From contig JBFIHA010000002.1 of the NCBI GenBank assembly GCA_041602035.1, positions 124,001 through 188,000 of the forward strand: DNA of 64,000 bases, in the 5' to 3' direction. Positions 1-8,294 of the stretch are shown here, piece after piece. The notes beneath the pieces are model-generated. The model had not been told where the DNA came from, ran no database searches, and saw only the letters and a program-made list of their open reading frames with translations. The position numbers and the translations under genes were made by a program. The DNA is from JAOTVV01 sp041602035. Its GTDB lineage: Bacteria > Gemmatimonadota > Gemmatimonadetes > Gemmatimonadales > GWC2-71-9. Each line of letters starts with the position of its first letter. Within the stretch, counting starts at the first letter, position 1.

Positions 1-1030
1 CCTGGCTGCGCGGTGGATAGACGATCCTGGGCACCAAATGGTAAAAGTCACGGACTTCGACGTGCTTCTTGGCCACGTTGATGAAGTCGAGCTGATCGAG
101 AAACACCCGCCGCAGCAGACCCACCTTGACGCTGGTACGAAAGGCGAGGGAGAGCTGTGACTCATCGAGCGCCGCGTTCCTGAACCGAAGCACGGCATCG
201 GCAATGTCGTTCATCGTGGTCGCCTGGTTCTCGAGGGCCTGGAGCAGGAACACACACCGGTCCTCAGCGATCCACGATTGAATGACCGAGACGATCTCGG
301 TCTCGCTTAGATGCCTGCTGGCCAGCTCGAACGTCCGCTCGACCAGCCCGGCCGTGGGCGGTAGCGCTTGGCGCTGTTGTGGTCGGTTTTCGTCCCAGCC
401 GACTTCGCCGCCCAGGACATCCGGTAGTTCTTCCTGCAGTAAGGCCCCCGCCTCAGGGACACCGTTCCAGCAGAGGTGATGCACCATTCTGCGAGTGATG
501 CGCTTCGAGAGCTGTTGGTCGGTTCGCATCAGGAACTCGACCAGCACCCGCCAGGATCGGCGATCGCGACTGGTGAGCTTGGAGACAACCCGCTCCCAAC
601 TTTCTCGATCCTGCCGGAGTCTGCGCTGCATCGCCCAGAGAGCGATGCGCTCCGCGATAGCCTCGATGAGGCGCCGCTCCTCCCTCAGGAATGGGCCTTC
701 GTGGAGCGTCGGACGCTCCTCCCGATACGATACGGTGACGGTCCCGACCGTCTCGCCCTGCACCCGGATATCTGCCTCAAGGGTCCACGGGGTCGCCACG
801 TAGTCGTCCGGCTGCTGCGTATTCCGACCCATCGTAATCGTGGCCTGACAAATGTCCGGGTATTTCCAGCCGGCCGGAATGACAGAGATCATCTGACGGA
901 CGACGTCCGTCTCATCGTGAGCGTTCTGCCCGCTCAGGATTTCGTCAATCTTGTAGAGGCAGTTGAGTTCCTTGGCTCGCTCCTGGAGGTCTTCCAGTAG
1001 CTGCTCGGCGGAACGGTTGGGATCGGTCAC
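1..1030 (-). CDS. PEP-synthase-like protein, N-terminal part (partial)
   Basis: From a GTG at 1030 there are 343 open codons with no stop before the window edge, so the C-terminal part is missing. GAGG lies about 9 nt before the GTG, and the gene starts 25 nt after the upstream PEP-binding gene, so the two are probably cotranscribed. The N-terminus (ERAKELNCLYKIDEIL, residues about 17-32) is the helical lead-in seen before GAF-like sensor domains. Residues about 40-140 look GAF-like and the rest mainly helical. From family knowledge, proteins with this N-terminus usually continue into a PPDK_N ATP-binding domain; that this one does so is inference. No function is assigned to the visible part. 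Confidence 0.7.
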   Translation of the reverse strand, partial: MTDPNRSAEQLLEDLQERAKELNCLYKIDEILSGQNAHDETDVVRQMISVIPAGWKYPDICQATITMGRNTQQPDDYVATPWTLEADIRVQGETVGTVTVSYREERPTLHEGPFLREERRLIEAIAERIALWAMQRRLRQDRESWERVVSKLTSRDRRSWRVLVEFLMRTDQQLSKRITRRMVHHLCWNGVPEAGALLQEELPDVLGGEVGWDENRPQQRQALPPTAGLVERTFELASRHLSETEIVSVIQSWIAEDRCVFLLQALENQATTMNDIADAVLRFRNAALDESQLSLAFRTSVKVGLLRRVFLDQLDFINVAKKHVEVRDFYHLVPRIVYPPRSQ

Positions 1031-1055
1031 GTGCACCGTCCTCGTTGCTGCGTGC

Positions 1056-2810
1056 TCACGCGCTGTACCAGACGCCGCCCCGGCCGGATCGGCCGTCCAC
1101 CTTCACCAGCAAGGGGGCGGCAGTCCGGACGTGGCGGACGAACTCCGTTTCGGCGACAACCTCGTTCCCCGCGAGCCACCGCCAGTCGATCCCGGGCTCG
1201 GCATCGTAGGGCACCGAGAAGTAGCTCACCTTGAAGCTCGAGATGTTGTGGAAGAAATGCGAGCCCTGACTGGCCTCGATCACCATATCGGGTCGCGTGG
1301 CCTCGACGATGGCTTTGGCCCCGCTGATCTGTCCCCACTTCACTGGGGTACCGAGCCAGGGATCGGAGCTTCCCCAACGACCGAAACCGATGAGCAGGTA
1401 CGGCCGGTCCTGATCCAGCAGTCGGGCGTTCATTCTCTCCAACTGCTCGCCCACGGCTCGGGTGTGACGGGCCTCGAACACGTCGGGCCGGACGTATACC
1501 ACATCCTGTATGGTGTCGACGACGCCATTGCCCATGACGTGACCTGACGAGAGCAACACGTTGGGGGAGCCGAGCTCGTCCTCGTCGACGTGGACCTCTT
1601 CGTCCGAAACGACCATCGGGCGGATTTGGAGGAACCCGAAGTGTGGCTTCGACCCGGCGGCGGCGGGAAAGGTTATCGCGAATTCGATCTCGACATCACG
1701 CCCCGCGGCCCGCTCGCACGACCGGAGCAGCGAGCGGACGACCGCGTTGAGCGGGTACTGCTCGAGCACGAGCAGTGGGGCGAAGTTGAGGATCCGTGGT
1801 CCAGCCGGGCCGATACTCGGTGTCACTCGGTCGGAGGCAGCCACGTAGGTCGACGCCGAGTAGCGCAGGGTCCCGTCGTACTCGGCCGCAGGCAGGTCCC
1901 CTTGGATCAGATACTCGGTCTCGGCGATCGGATTGAACGGTGGGGCTTTGCCGACATTGACCGCCCAGAAGTCCTTCTGTGTCACGGCGAGGAGATCTCT
2001 CGTTGAGGCGTAGGGCGGCGGTGACTTGGGTCGCACTGGCGAGTAGGAGTAACAGAGCCCGCCGTCTACGATGGTTTTGCCGAGCCCCAGGGCTAGGTCG
2101 ACGACGCCCTCTTCGCGGTCCGCCCCACCCATTGGGTAGAAATTGAACGAGCGCGCGACCCCGGAGACGTCGGGGTAGAACCGCTCGCCGTGCTGCTGGC
2201 CCACCACCTCCTGGATGATCACAGCCATCTTCTCCTCGCCGTCCGACGTGCGCGACGATCGGCGGTAGTCGCGGGCCGATCTGAAGAAGGTCGAAGCGTA
2301 GACGAACTTCAACGCCTCCACGAGCCGCTGGAACCGGGTTGCGGAGTCAGGCTGGTTGTTCGGTGTCATCTTCGTCTCGTAGACACCGGCGAACGGGTGG
2401 AACAGGGCGTCTTCGAGGCGACTGGACGAGCGCACCGCGAGTGGTGCGCGCATTAGGTCGACCAGCGTTCGTACGTCGCCGAGCACCTCCGTGGGGAGAT
2501 CTCCCTGCTGAAACGCGTGGGCAATGCGCTCGTCGGGTGCGTCGGACCCTGCGACGTCGTGGAGGCGATTCCGCTCCAGGAACGCGTCGAAAACGTCCGT
2601 TGCCACTACGACGAACCCGGGGATCTCCACCTCAATTGGAGCATCATCGCGCGGCCCAAACTCCGCGTGCAGCACATGCCGAGCGAAGACGAGCCCTCGA
2701 GCCTTCCCACCAATCTCCCCGCGTCCGATGCGTCCAGGCGTGCGCTCGGACCGGAAGGCTTCCCGATCGAACGGGGGGAGGTCGTGTCTATTCCAGGCGC
2801 GTTGGTCCAT
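1056..2810 (-). CDS. PEP/pyruvate-binding (PPDK_N-type) protein
   Basis: This 584-residue protein resembles the ATP-grasp PPDK_N half of PEP synthase and pyruvate phosphate dikinase. The order of motifs fits: GGKARGL near residue 35, the VRSSSRLED phosphate-binding segment near 130, and GVYETKM shortly after. The swivelling phosphohistidine domain and the PEP-binding TIM barrel of a full PEP synthase are absent, so it cannot perform the whole reaction alone. It lies 27 nt downstream of glutamate dehydrogenase and 25 nt upstream of a second PEP-synthase-like gene. A regulatory or split-enzyme role is possible. The ATG at 2810 is the first in-frame start after gdhA. Confidence 0.75.
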   Translation of the reverse strand: MDQRAWNRHDLPPFDREAFRSERTPGRIGRGEIGGKARGLVFARHVLHAEFGPRDDAPIEVEIPGFVVVATDVFDAFLERNRLHDVAGSDAPDERIAHAFQQGDLPTEVLGDVRTLVDLMRAPLAVRSSSRLEDALFHPFAGVYETKMTPNNQPDSATRFQRLVEALKFVYASTFFRSARDYRRSSRTSDGEEKMAVIIQEVVGQQHGERFYPDVSGVARSFNFYPMGGADREEGVVDLALGLGKTIVDGGLCYSYSPVRPKSPPPYASTRDLLAVTQKDFWAVNVGKAPPFNPIAETEYLIQGDLPAAEYDGTLRYSASTYVAASDRVTPSIGPAGPRILNFAPLLVLEQYPLNAVVRSLLRSCERAAGRDVEIEFAITFPAAAGSKPHFGFLQIRPMVVSDEEVHVDEDELGSPNVLLSSGHVMGNGVVDTIQDVVYVRPDVFEARHTRAVGEQLERMNARLLDQDRPYLLIGFGRWGSSDPWLGTPVKWGQISGAKAIVEATRPDMVIEASQGSHFFHNISSFKVSYFSVPYDAEPGIDWRWLAGNEVVAETEFVRHVRTAAPLLVKVDGRSGRGGVWYSA

Positions 2811-2837
2811 GGCGGCGGTGACGTGGTGCGCGTGTTC

Positions 2838-4121
2838 CTAGATCCACCCGCGATCCCGACACGCACGGGTGACACGATCGACCGCGATCACGTACGCGGC
2901 CGTCCGTGTGAAGAGCTTCCGCCTACGGGCAAGTTCACTCACGGCCACAAAGGCTCCTGTCATCTTGACGTCGAGCTTACCCAGCACCTCGTCTCGGTCC
3001 CAGTAGTAGTTGGTGTTGCTCTGTACCTGCTCGAAGTAGCTGCAGGTCACCCCGCCGGCGTTGGCAAGCAGGTCGGGAATGACGAAGACCCCGCGCTGCT
3101 CTAGCGCCGCGTCAGCGGCCGGGGTTGTCGGGCCATTGGCTCCTTCGGCGACGATCCTGACCCGCTTGCCGATGGACGACACGTTGTCTTCGGAGATCTG
3201 ATTCTCGAGCGCGGCCGGGATCAGGATATCTACGTCCTGCTCGAGCCACGCATGGCCGGGCAGGACTTCATATCCCAGCTCCCGTGCCTTGCCCTTGTCG
3301 ATCCCGCCGAAACGGTCGGTGATGCCGAGCAGCTGGTCCAGATCGATCCCGCCCTTGCGGCGGAATGTGTGACTGGTCTGCTCGTTCTGGTCCCAGCACG
3401 AGACCGAGAGCGTTCGCCCGCCGATCTGGCCGTACAGGCGAATCGCGTGCTGGGCCACGTTGCCGAACCCCTGCACGCTGGCTGTGGTGTCACTGGGGCG
3501 GACGTCGAGTTCCTTGAGCGCCTCGCGCAGGGTAAACACCAGGCCGTAGCCGGTGGCCTCTGCGCGGCCGCGTGAGCCGCCTACCCCCACGGGCTTCCCG
3601 GTAATGAAGCCGGGCTGCTTGGCTCCGTGAATGGCCTCGAACTCGTCCAGCATCCAGAGCATGTGTTGCGCCGACGTCATTACGTCCGGGGCGGGCACGT
3701 CCAGATGGGGCCCCATGTTGCGGCCCATGCAGCGGACGTAGCCACGGCAGATCGTCTCCTGCTCCCGGGCGCTCAGGTTGTGCGGGTCGCAGACCACTCC
3801 GCCCTTGGCGCCGCCCAGTGGGATATCGACCACCGCGCATTTCCAGGTCATCCACATTGCGAGCGCACGAACCGTGTCGAGCGTCTCGAGCGGATGAAAG
3901 CGGATCCCGCCCTTGCACGGCCCCTTGGCGTCGTTGTGCTGCACGCGGAAGCCGCGGAAGATGCGGATGTGCCCGTCGTCCATCCGCGCCGGGATGGCGA
4001 ACGAGAACTCTCGCATCGGATACCGCAGCAGGTCACGCGCCGACTGGTCGAGGTTCAGCAGCTGCGCGACGGCGTCGAACTGCGCCTGCGCGATTTCGAA
4101 GGAATTGTACGATTTGGTCAT
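2838..4121 (-). CDS. gdhA: Glu/Leu/Phe/Val dehydrogenase (glutamate dehydrogenase)
   Basis: This 427-residue protein has the usual length of a hexameric bacterial glutamate dehydrogenase, which interconverts glutamate and 2-oxoglutarate plus ammonia with NAD(P). The substrate-binding lysines sit in CKGGIRFHP (Lys70) and TWKCA (Lys94); the catalytic lysine is in GGAKGGV (Lys106). The Rossmann dinucleotide motif VQGFGNVA is near residue 217. It heads a minus-strand group with two PEP-synthase-like genes, linking nitrogen assimilation with PEP/pyruvate chemistry. NAD versus NADP specificity cannot be decided by eye. Confidence 0.95.
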   Translation of the reverse strand: MTKSYNSFEIAQAQFDAVAQLLNLDQSARDLLRYPMREFSFAIPARMDDGHIRIFRGFRVQHNDAKGPCKGGIRFHPLETLDTVRALAMWMTWKCAVVDIPLGGAKGGVVCDPHNLSAREQETICRGYVRCMGRNMGPHLDVPAPDVMTSAQHMLWMLDEFEAIHGAKQPGFITGKPVGVGGSRGRAEATGYGLVFTLREALKELDVRPSDTTASVQGFGNVAQHAIRLYGQIGGRTLSVSCWDQNEQTSHTFRRKGGIDLDQLLGITDRFGGIDKGKARELGYEVLPGHAWLEQDVDILIPAALENQISEDNVSSIGKRVRIVAEGANGPTTPAADAALEQRGVFVIPDLLANAGGVTCSYFEQVQSNTNYYWDRDEVLGKLDVKMTGAFVAVSELARRRKLFTRTAAYVIAVDRVTRACRDRGWI

Positions 4122-4433
4122 GTGTCGAACTCGGCCGACGCGACGGTCGGACGCGAGGCCTTCCCCGTTTGACGTCCCATGCCCCCCTCCTCCCCACCCG
4201 GTGCTGCAGCGAGGTGCCTGAAATGTAATAGCGCCCTGCGGTTACGGTGTCTCGGGGGGTCGGTGTTCGGGCGACCCGCCGTCAGAAAGACCGCGAGCAG
4301 CTGCCGGAGCTGGAGGCGCTGCTGGAGATGAGGCGGTTGGGCGGATAGGCGGTCGAGCCCTTAGGCGGTTAGATGGCACGGACGGCAAGGATTCGGTTGC
4401 GTCGCGATCGGTCGTGGCATCCATGATTCTCGC
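4122..4433. other. 312-nt intergenic stretch with a possible gene remnant
   Basis: No complete gene is seen here. A short plus-strand reading frame (GTG 4247 to TAG 4348, 33 codons) ends in RQKDREQLPELEALLEMRR, which has the charged, leucine-rich look of a real protein C-terminus rather than random GC-rich sequence. Its last codons and stop lie in the octamer array at 4331-4374. It may be the tail of a decayed gene cut by the repeat, but this is a weak call. Confidence 0.25.
4331..4374 (-). repeat. Octamer array, left arm (TTAGGCGG orientation)
   Basis: Degenerate copies of GGCGGTTA/GGCGGATA, the reverse complement of the CCGCCTAA unit, occupy this stretch. It lies 60 nt upstream of the four-helix-bundle gene and faces the array at 4789-4830 in the opposite orientation, so the gene is flanked by inverted arrays. 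Confidence 0.65.
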
Positions 4434-4799
4434 ATGGCGCCCTTTGAACGGTTCGAGGCGTTTCGTCTCTGCCACGAGCTCGCACTCATCGTCTACCGCG
4501 AGACCACGTTCTTTCCGAAGGCGGAGCAGCACGGCCTGACCTCACAAGCTCGCCGCGCTGCTTTCTCGGCCGCCGCCAACATCGTGGAGGGCTCTGTGAA
4601 GCGAGGCGCGGCAGAGTTCCGCCGCTATCTCGATATTTCGCTGGGATCGCTCGCCGAGCTGGGATACGCCATCCGGCTCGCGCATGAACTGAGCCTCCTG
4701 GATGATGGGCAATTCGCCCTGATCAGCGCCGCCCATACAGAAGCGAGCAAGGCAACGTTGGGCCTCTACGCCTCGATGCGCCGACAGTCAACCGCCTAA
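4434..4799 (+). CDS. Four-helix-bundle protein (23S rRNA intervening-sequence protein family)
   Basis: This 121-residue protein matches the S23/IVP four-helix-bundle family. Features are FEAFRLCHELALIVYRET at the start, ARRAAFSAAANIVEGSVKRG in the middle and FRRYLDISLGSLAELGYAIRLA later. The family was first found inside rRNA intervening sequences but is mostly encoded by stand-alone genes of unknown function. It is the only plus-strand gene in this minus-strand region. Octamer arrays flank it in inverted orientation, and its stop TAA (4797-4799) is part of a CCGCCTAA unit. This suggests insertion of a small cassette. No function is assigned. Confidence 0.85.
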   Translation: MAPFERFEAFRLCHELALIVYRETTFFPKAEQHGLTSQARRAAFSAAANIVEGSVKRGAAEFRRYLDISLGSLAELGYAIRLAHELSLLDDGQFALISAAHTEASKATLGLYASMRRQSTA

Positions 4800-4830
4800 C
4801 CGCCTAACCACCCAACCGCTCAACCGCCTA
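4789..4830 (+). repeat. Octamer array, right arm (CCGCCTAA)
   Basis: Exact and degenerate CCGCCTAA units lie between two convergent genes. The four-helix-bundle gene takes its TAA stop (4797-4799) from the first unit. The VWA gene on the other strand takes its TGA stop (4820-4822) from a diverged unit, and its last residues (RRVGG) are encoded by the array. Confidence 0.8.
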
Positions 4831-6154
4831 CTCTCCGCGTCTTTCGTCTCATGAAATCCATCAGGATGTATTGCCCGAGCGTCATGGTGTTGGTGAAGTA
4901 GGCCTTCCCGCGGCTGATCTCGCAGACCTCTTTCACGAACTCCACCAGCATGCGCTCGCGCGCGAGCATGAAGGTGTTGATCATGATCCCTGCGCGTTTA
5001 CAGATGGAGACCTCTCGAAACGTCTCGCGGAGGATGCGCGGATCGAGGCCGACGGAGTTCACGTACACGCGGCCGTCCGGCATAGTGAGCGCCGAGGGCT
5101 TGCCGTCGGTGATCATGATGATCTGCCGCATGTCCTTCTTCTGCGACAGGAGAATGCGGCGGGCGAGCTTGAGCCCTTCCGCAGTGTTGGTGTGGTACGG
5201 GCCGACCTGCGCCTCGGCGAGCCTGCCCAGCGGGATCTCTTCGGCGGTGTCGTGAAACAACACGACGCGAATCGAGTCACCGGGGAACTGCGTGCGGATC
5301 AAGTGCGACAGGGCGAGGGCCACCTTCTTGGCAGGGGTGAAGCGGTCCTCCCCGTAGAGGATCATCGAGTGTGAGCAGTCGAGCATGAGCACGGTCGCCG
5401 CACTCGAGCGATACTCGCTCTGGTGCACCATGAGGTCGGGGTAGTCGAGGTCGAGAAAAGGCGGTTCGCTGTTCCCGACCGCCTGACCGCCTGACCGCCC
5501 AACCGCCCGTTTGAGCGTCTCGGGCACGTCGAGGTTCATCGTGTCGCCGAACTCGTACGGCTTGGACGCCGCCTCCGCCTCGACCCCAGTGGCGAGATGC
5601 GGGGTGTCGTGCGCGCCGAAGCTCGACTTGCCGATACTGCCCAGCAAATGGCGCAACGCGCGGTAACCGAGGAAGTCGAGCCCCTTGCCGGTGAGGCTGA
5701 ACTGTACCTGCTGGGCTGCCGATTGCGCCTGTCCGCCCGGACCAAACATCGGCTGGTGACCTTTGGGCATCTGCGGGGCATCCTGCACGTTGAGGTAGCC
5801 CTGCTCGATGAGTTTCTGCACGATCTGGTCGATCAACTCGGCGAGTTGCTGCTGGATCTCAGCGTCCCGCGCCTCGTCGCCCGATGACTCGCCGCGCAAC
5901 ACCTGGAGCATCTCGGGCGTGAGCTTGCCTGAATCCATGAGGGCCTGGATGATCGCCGCCTTCAGAGCCTCGAGTGATCGGTCGCCGTCCTCGTGCTCGC
6001 CGAACTCGCCCCAGAACGGGTGATACGTCGGTCCTCCGGCGAACCCCGACTGCAACAGGAAGTCGCTCAACTGGTCGAGGAGGTCCTCGAGGTTGATGGC
6101 GTCGAGGAGCCCGGGGATGTACTTGGAGTACGTGGTGTAGCGCATGGGGTTCAT
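4820..6154 (-). CDS. VWA-domain protein (MoxR partner type)
   Basis: From the ATG at 6154 (AGGAG just upstream) the protein has 444 residues. The N-terminal half is acidic and helical (residues about 1-150), followed by a Gly/Gln-rich linker. The C-terminal VWA domain has an intact metal-ion site: DCSHS (DxSxS), the Thr of HTNTAEG, and ITDGKPS. Such proteins usually work with MoxR AAA+ ATPases as chaperones that mature enzymes or complexes. The MoxR gene is at 8295-9761, separated by two genes. The segment RAVGRSGGQAVG is encoded by an octamer array, and the C-terminus RRVGG by another. The frame stays open up to 6721, but that extension is antisense to the MFS gene and is not used. Confidence 0.85.
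   Translation of the reverse strand: MNPMRYTTYSKYIPGLLDAINLEDLLDQLSDFLLQSGFAGGPTYHPFWGEFGEHEDGDRSLEALKAAIIQALMDSGKLTPEMLQVLRGESSGDEARDAEIQQQLAELIDQIVQKLIEQGYLNVQDAPQMPKGHQPMFGPGGQAQSAAQQVQFSLTGKGLDFLGYRALRHLLGSIGKSSFGAHDTPHLATGVEAEAASKPYEFGDTMNLDVPETLKRAVGRSGGQAVGNSEPPFLDLDYPDLMVHQSEYRSSAATVLMLDCSHSMILYGEDRFTPAKKVALALSHLIRTQFPGDSIRVVLFHDTAEEIPLGRLAEAQVGPYHTNTAEGLKLARRILLSQKKDMRQIIMITDGKPSALTMPDGRVYVNSVGLDPRILRETFREVSICKRAGIMINTFMLARERMLVEFVKEVCEISRGKAYFTNTMTLGQYILMDFMRRKTRRVGG
5477..5509 (+). repeat. Octamer array inside the VWA coding region
   Basis: Four tandem 8-mers (GACCGCCT, GACCGCCT, GACCGCCC, AACCGCCC) lie within the VWA gene. On the coding strand they add a Gly/Arg/Val-rich linker (RAVGRSGG) just before the VWA domain. 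The TAA of the intergenic unit is changed to TGA or CAA on this strand, and the coding strand stays open. Confidence 0.75.
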
Positions 6155-6285
6155 CTCTCCTGCTCCCGATGCATGAGACGTGCAGCGTGCAGCGGGGAGC
6201 GGGAAGCGTTGCGCGCGAGTCGACCAGTGAAACCTGAAGACTCCATGCTGAAAAGGGAACCTCGCGCTGGTATTTCGTGTCCGCG

Positions 6286-7575
6286 CTACCGGGTTTCCCG
6301 CAGTGCCGCGGAACGAAGGACCATGGCCACGGCCACGGCGGCCGTCACGGTGCCGCCGATCGCGATCGCGTTGCCGGCGCCGAGCCATTCGGCCACCGAG
6401 CCAGCCTGGAGCGCGCCGAACGGGCTCAGGCCCACGAAGGCCCAGGCGTAGAACGCCACGACACGCGAGCGCAGCTCGTCGGGTGCCAGGGTCTGGACCA
6501 GCGTATTGGTGAGCGCCGTGGTCACGATCATCGACCCGCCCAGGCATGCCAGGATCACGAGTGAGAAGGCGAGCGAGCGCGACAGGCCAAACAGGATCAC
6601 CGACATTCCGAAGGCGGTGGTGCTCCAACCCAGCAAGCGTCCGCGCGGCAACCGGTGACCGAACACCGCGATGGTGAGCGCGCCGGCGAGCGCCCCCACC
6701 CCCATCGCGGACATCATCCACCCGTACTCCTGCGCTCCTCGGCCCAGCACGTCACGGGCTACCACCGGAAGGAGGACGAGTGCGGGAAGGCCGAACACGC
6801 TGATGACTGCGATGTTGAGGATGAGGATCCTGGTCCGTCGCTCATTGACCACGTGCTGGAAGCCGCGCTGCAGGCGCAGCCACGCCGACTCGGCACCACC
6901 CGTGCGGCTTCCCTGGTCCGCCACGCGGATCAGCAGGAGCGCGCCGATCACCGCCAGGTAGGAGACACCGTTCAAAAGGAAGCAGAGCCCGACGCCGACG
7001 GCAGCGATCACCGCTCCGGCAATTGCGGGCCCGACCACCCGGGTGGCGTTGAATGCCGACGAGTTGAGCGCAATGGCGTTCGTCAGGTCTCGCTTCCCGA
7101 CCATGTCCACCATGAGCGCATGCCGCGCGGGGATGTCGAACGCGTTCGCGGTTCCCAGGAGTGTCGCGAGGACTATGAGGTGCCACAGCGCAATCACGTC
7201 GGTGAGCACCAGGACGGCCAGGATCAAGGCAAACACCATGGCCGACGTCTGGGTCACGATCACCATGGGCCGGCGTGGCACGCGATCGGCCAACACGCCG
7301 GCATACAATGTGAAGACCAACACCGGGAGCGAGCCGAGCGCATCGATGAGCCCGACCCAGAACGCCGAGTCCGTCAGCTCCAGGACCAGCCACGATTGGG
7401 CGACGCGCTGCATCCACACGCCGAGGAGCGACGCGACGAATCCGGCATAGAACAACCGGAAATCCCGATGCTGGAGCGCGGGAAACAGCGGCGGCCGGCG
7501 CCGGACCCGAATGTCTGGAAGGGAAGGAGGGTTGTGGAGCGAGGAGGGCTGGGCGGGCGGAGTTGTGTGATGCAT
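6286..7575 (-). CDS. MFS transporter (MFS_3/EntS-like exporter)
   Basis: This 429-residue membrane protein has the 12-helix pattern of the major facilitator superfamily. After a polar, proline-rich N-terminus, helix 1 begins near FYAGFVASLLGVWMQRVAQS. The inter-helix motif YAGVLADRVPRRPMVI (DRxxRR loop) is near residue 90. The type resembles EntS-like efflux carriers that export small molecules, but the substrate cannot be told. It lies 65 nt after the kinase-like gene, across an octamer array, and before the VWA gene. The start ATG at 7575 has GGAG 12 nt upstream, which is long spacing. Confidence 0.85.
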   Translation of the reverse strand: MHHTTPPAQPSSLHNPPSLPDIRVRRRPPLFPALQHRDFRLFYAGFVASLLGVWMQRVAQSWLVLELTDSAFWVGLIDALGSLPVLVFTLYAGVLADRVPRRPMVIVTQTSAMVFALILAVLVLTDVIALWHLIVLATLLGTANAFDIPARHALMVDMVGKRDLTNAIALNSSAFNATRVVGPAIAGAVIAAVGVGLCFLLNGVSYLAVIGALLLIRVADQGSRTGGAESAWLRLQRGFQHVVNERRTRILILNIAVISVFGLPALVLLPVVARDVLGRGAQEYGWMMSAMGVGALAGALTIAVFGHRLPRGRLLGWSTTAFGMSVILFGLSRSLAFSLVILACLGGSMIVTTALTNTLVQTLAPDELRSRVVAFYAWAFVGLSPFGALQAGSVAEWLGAGNAIAIGGTVTAAVAVAMVLRSAALRETR

Positions 7576-7596
7576 CGTGATGCACTACTCCTTGGG

Positions 7597-7651
7597 CCGC
7601 CTAACCGCCTAACCGCCTAACCGCCTAACCGCCTAACCGCCTAACCGCCTG
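7597..7651 (+). repeat. Tandem octamer array, six exact CCGCCTAA copies
   Basis: Six perfect CCGCCTAA units run from 7597 to 7644, followed by a partial unit. The array fills most of the gap between the cytidylate-kinase-like gene and the MFS gene. The kinase-like gene reads into it: its last Gly and its TAG stop (7641-7643) come from the repeat. Perfect copies suggest recent expansion, by slippage or duplication. Confidence 0.9.
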
Positions 7652-8282
7652 CCCACCCTCGCAGCCGCGCCGCCTCGATCACGAGACTCGCGGCGTCGTC
7701 GTAGTCGAACACCCCCGTGTTGATCACCAGGTGGTAGTTGTCGGCAGTGTCCCAGTCGCGATCGTAGTACGTCTCGACGTAGCGACGGCGCCCGGCGTCG
7801 GTGCGGTCGACCGTCTCCTCGGCCTTGTCTTCACTCAAGCCGAGTCGGTCCATCGCCGCCCGCACCCGCACGTCGCGCGGCGCGACAATGAACACGTGGA
7901 GCGCATCTTCCCGCTGTGCGAGGCAGGCCTGCGCCCCCCGTCCCACCATGATGAGGTGCGGGGCCTCTCGGACCGCCTGCTGGATGACCCCCTCGGTGGC
8001 GCGCACCAGTTCAGCCTCGTCGGTGAGACGGCCCGTGGGTGGCTCCGGAGCCGTGACGAACACCTCGGGTGACGAGACGGCCAGGGCGCGGGCCAGCCGC
8101 TCCACCAACGACGGTACGCGTTCCTCGCGTTCCTCCACTTCCATCCGAGGCACGCCGGCCTCGCGAGCCACGCGGTCGATGAACTCGTTGTCGATGAGGG
8201 GCCAGCCCAACCGCTCCGCGACGCGCCGCGCGATGTCCGACCCGCCGGAGGCGTATTGTCGCGAGATCGTGATGACCGGCAT
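7641..8282 (-). CDS. Cytidylate-kinase-like family protein
   Basis: This 213-residue protein starts MPVITISRQYASGGSDIARR, the N-terminus of the cytidylate kinase-like family. The P-loop is atypical: the SGGSDIA segment stands where GxxGxGKS would be. Later segments (DNEFIDRVAREAG, VGRGAQACLA, HVFIVAPRDVRVRAAMDRLG) follow the nucleoside kinase fold, with the Arg-rich lid region. The true substrate of this family is not established. It lies 12 nt after moxR, so it is probably cotranscribed. The stop codon is supplied by the octamer array. Confidence 0.8.
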   Translation of the reverse strand: MPVITISRQYASGGSDIARRVAERLGWPLIDNEFIDRVAREAGVPRMEVEEREERVPSLVERLARALAVSSPEVFVTAPEPPTGRLTDEAELVRATEGVIQQAVREAPHLIMVGRGAQACLAQREDALHVFIVAPRDVRVRAAMDRLGLSEDKAEETVDRTDAGRRRYVETYYDRDWDTADNYHLVINTGVFDYDDAASLVIEAARLRGWAGG

Positions 8283-8294
8283 CGCCGTCGCGGC

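Noticed and set aside
6155..6721. N-terminal extension of the VWA protein
   Set aside because: The extra residues are Arg/Gly-rich and lie over the MFS gene; the family-like start with AGGAG is at 6154.
7597..7651. Octamer array as a CRISPR
   Set aside because: The unit is 8 nt in direct tandem with no spacers and no cas genes nearby.
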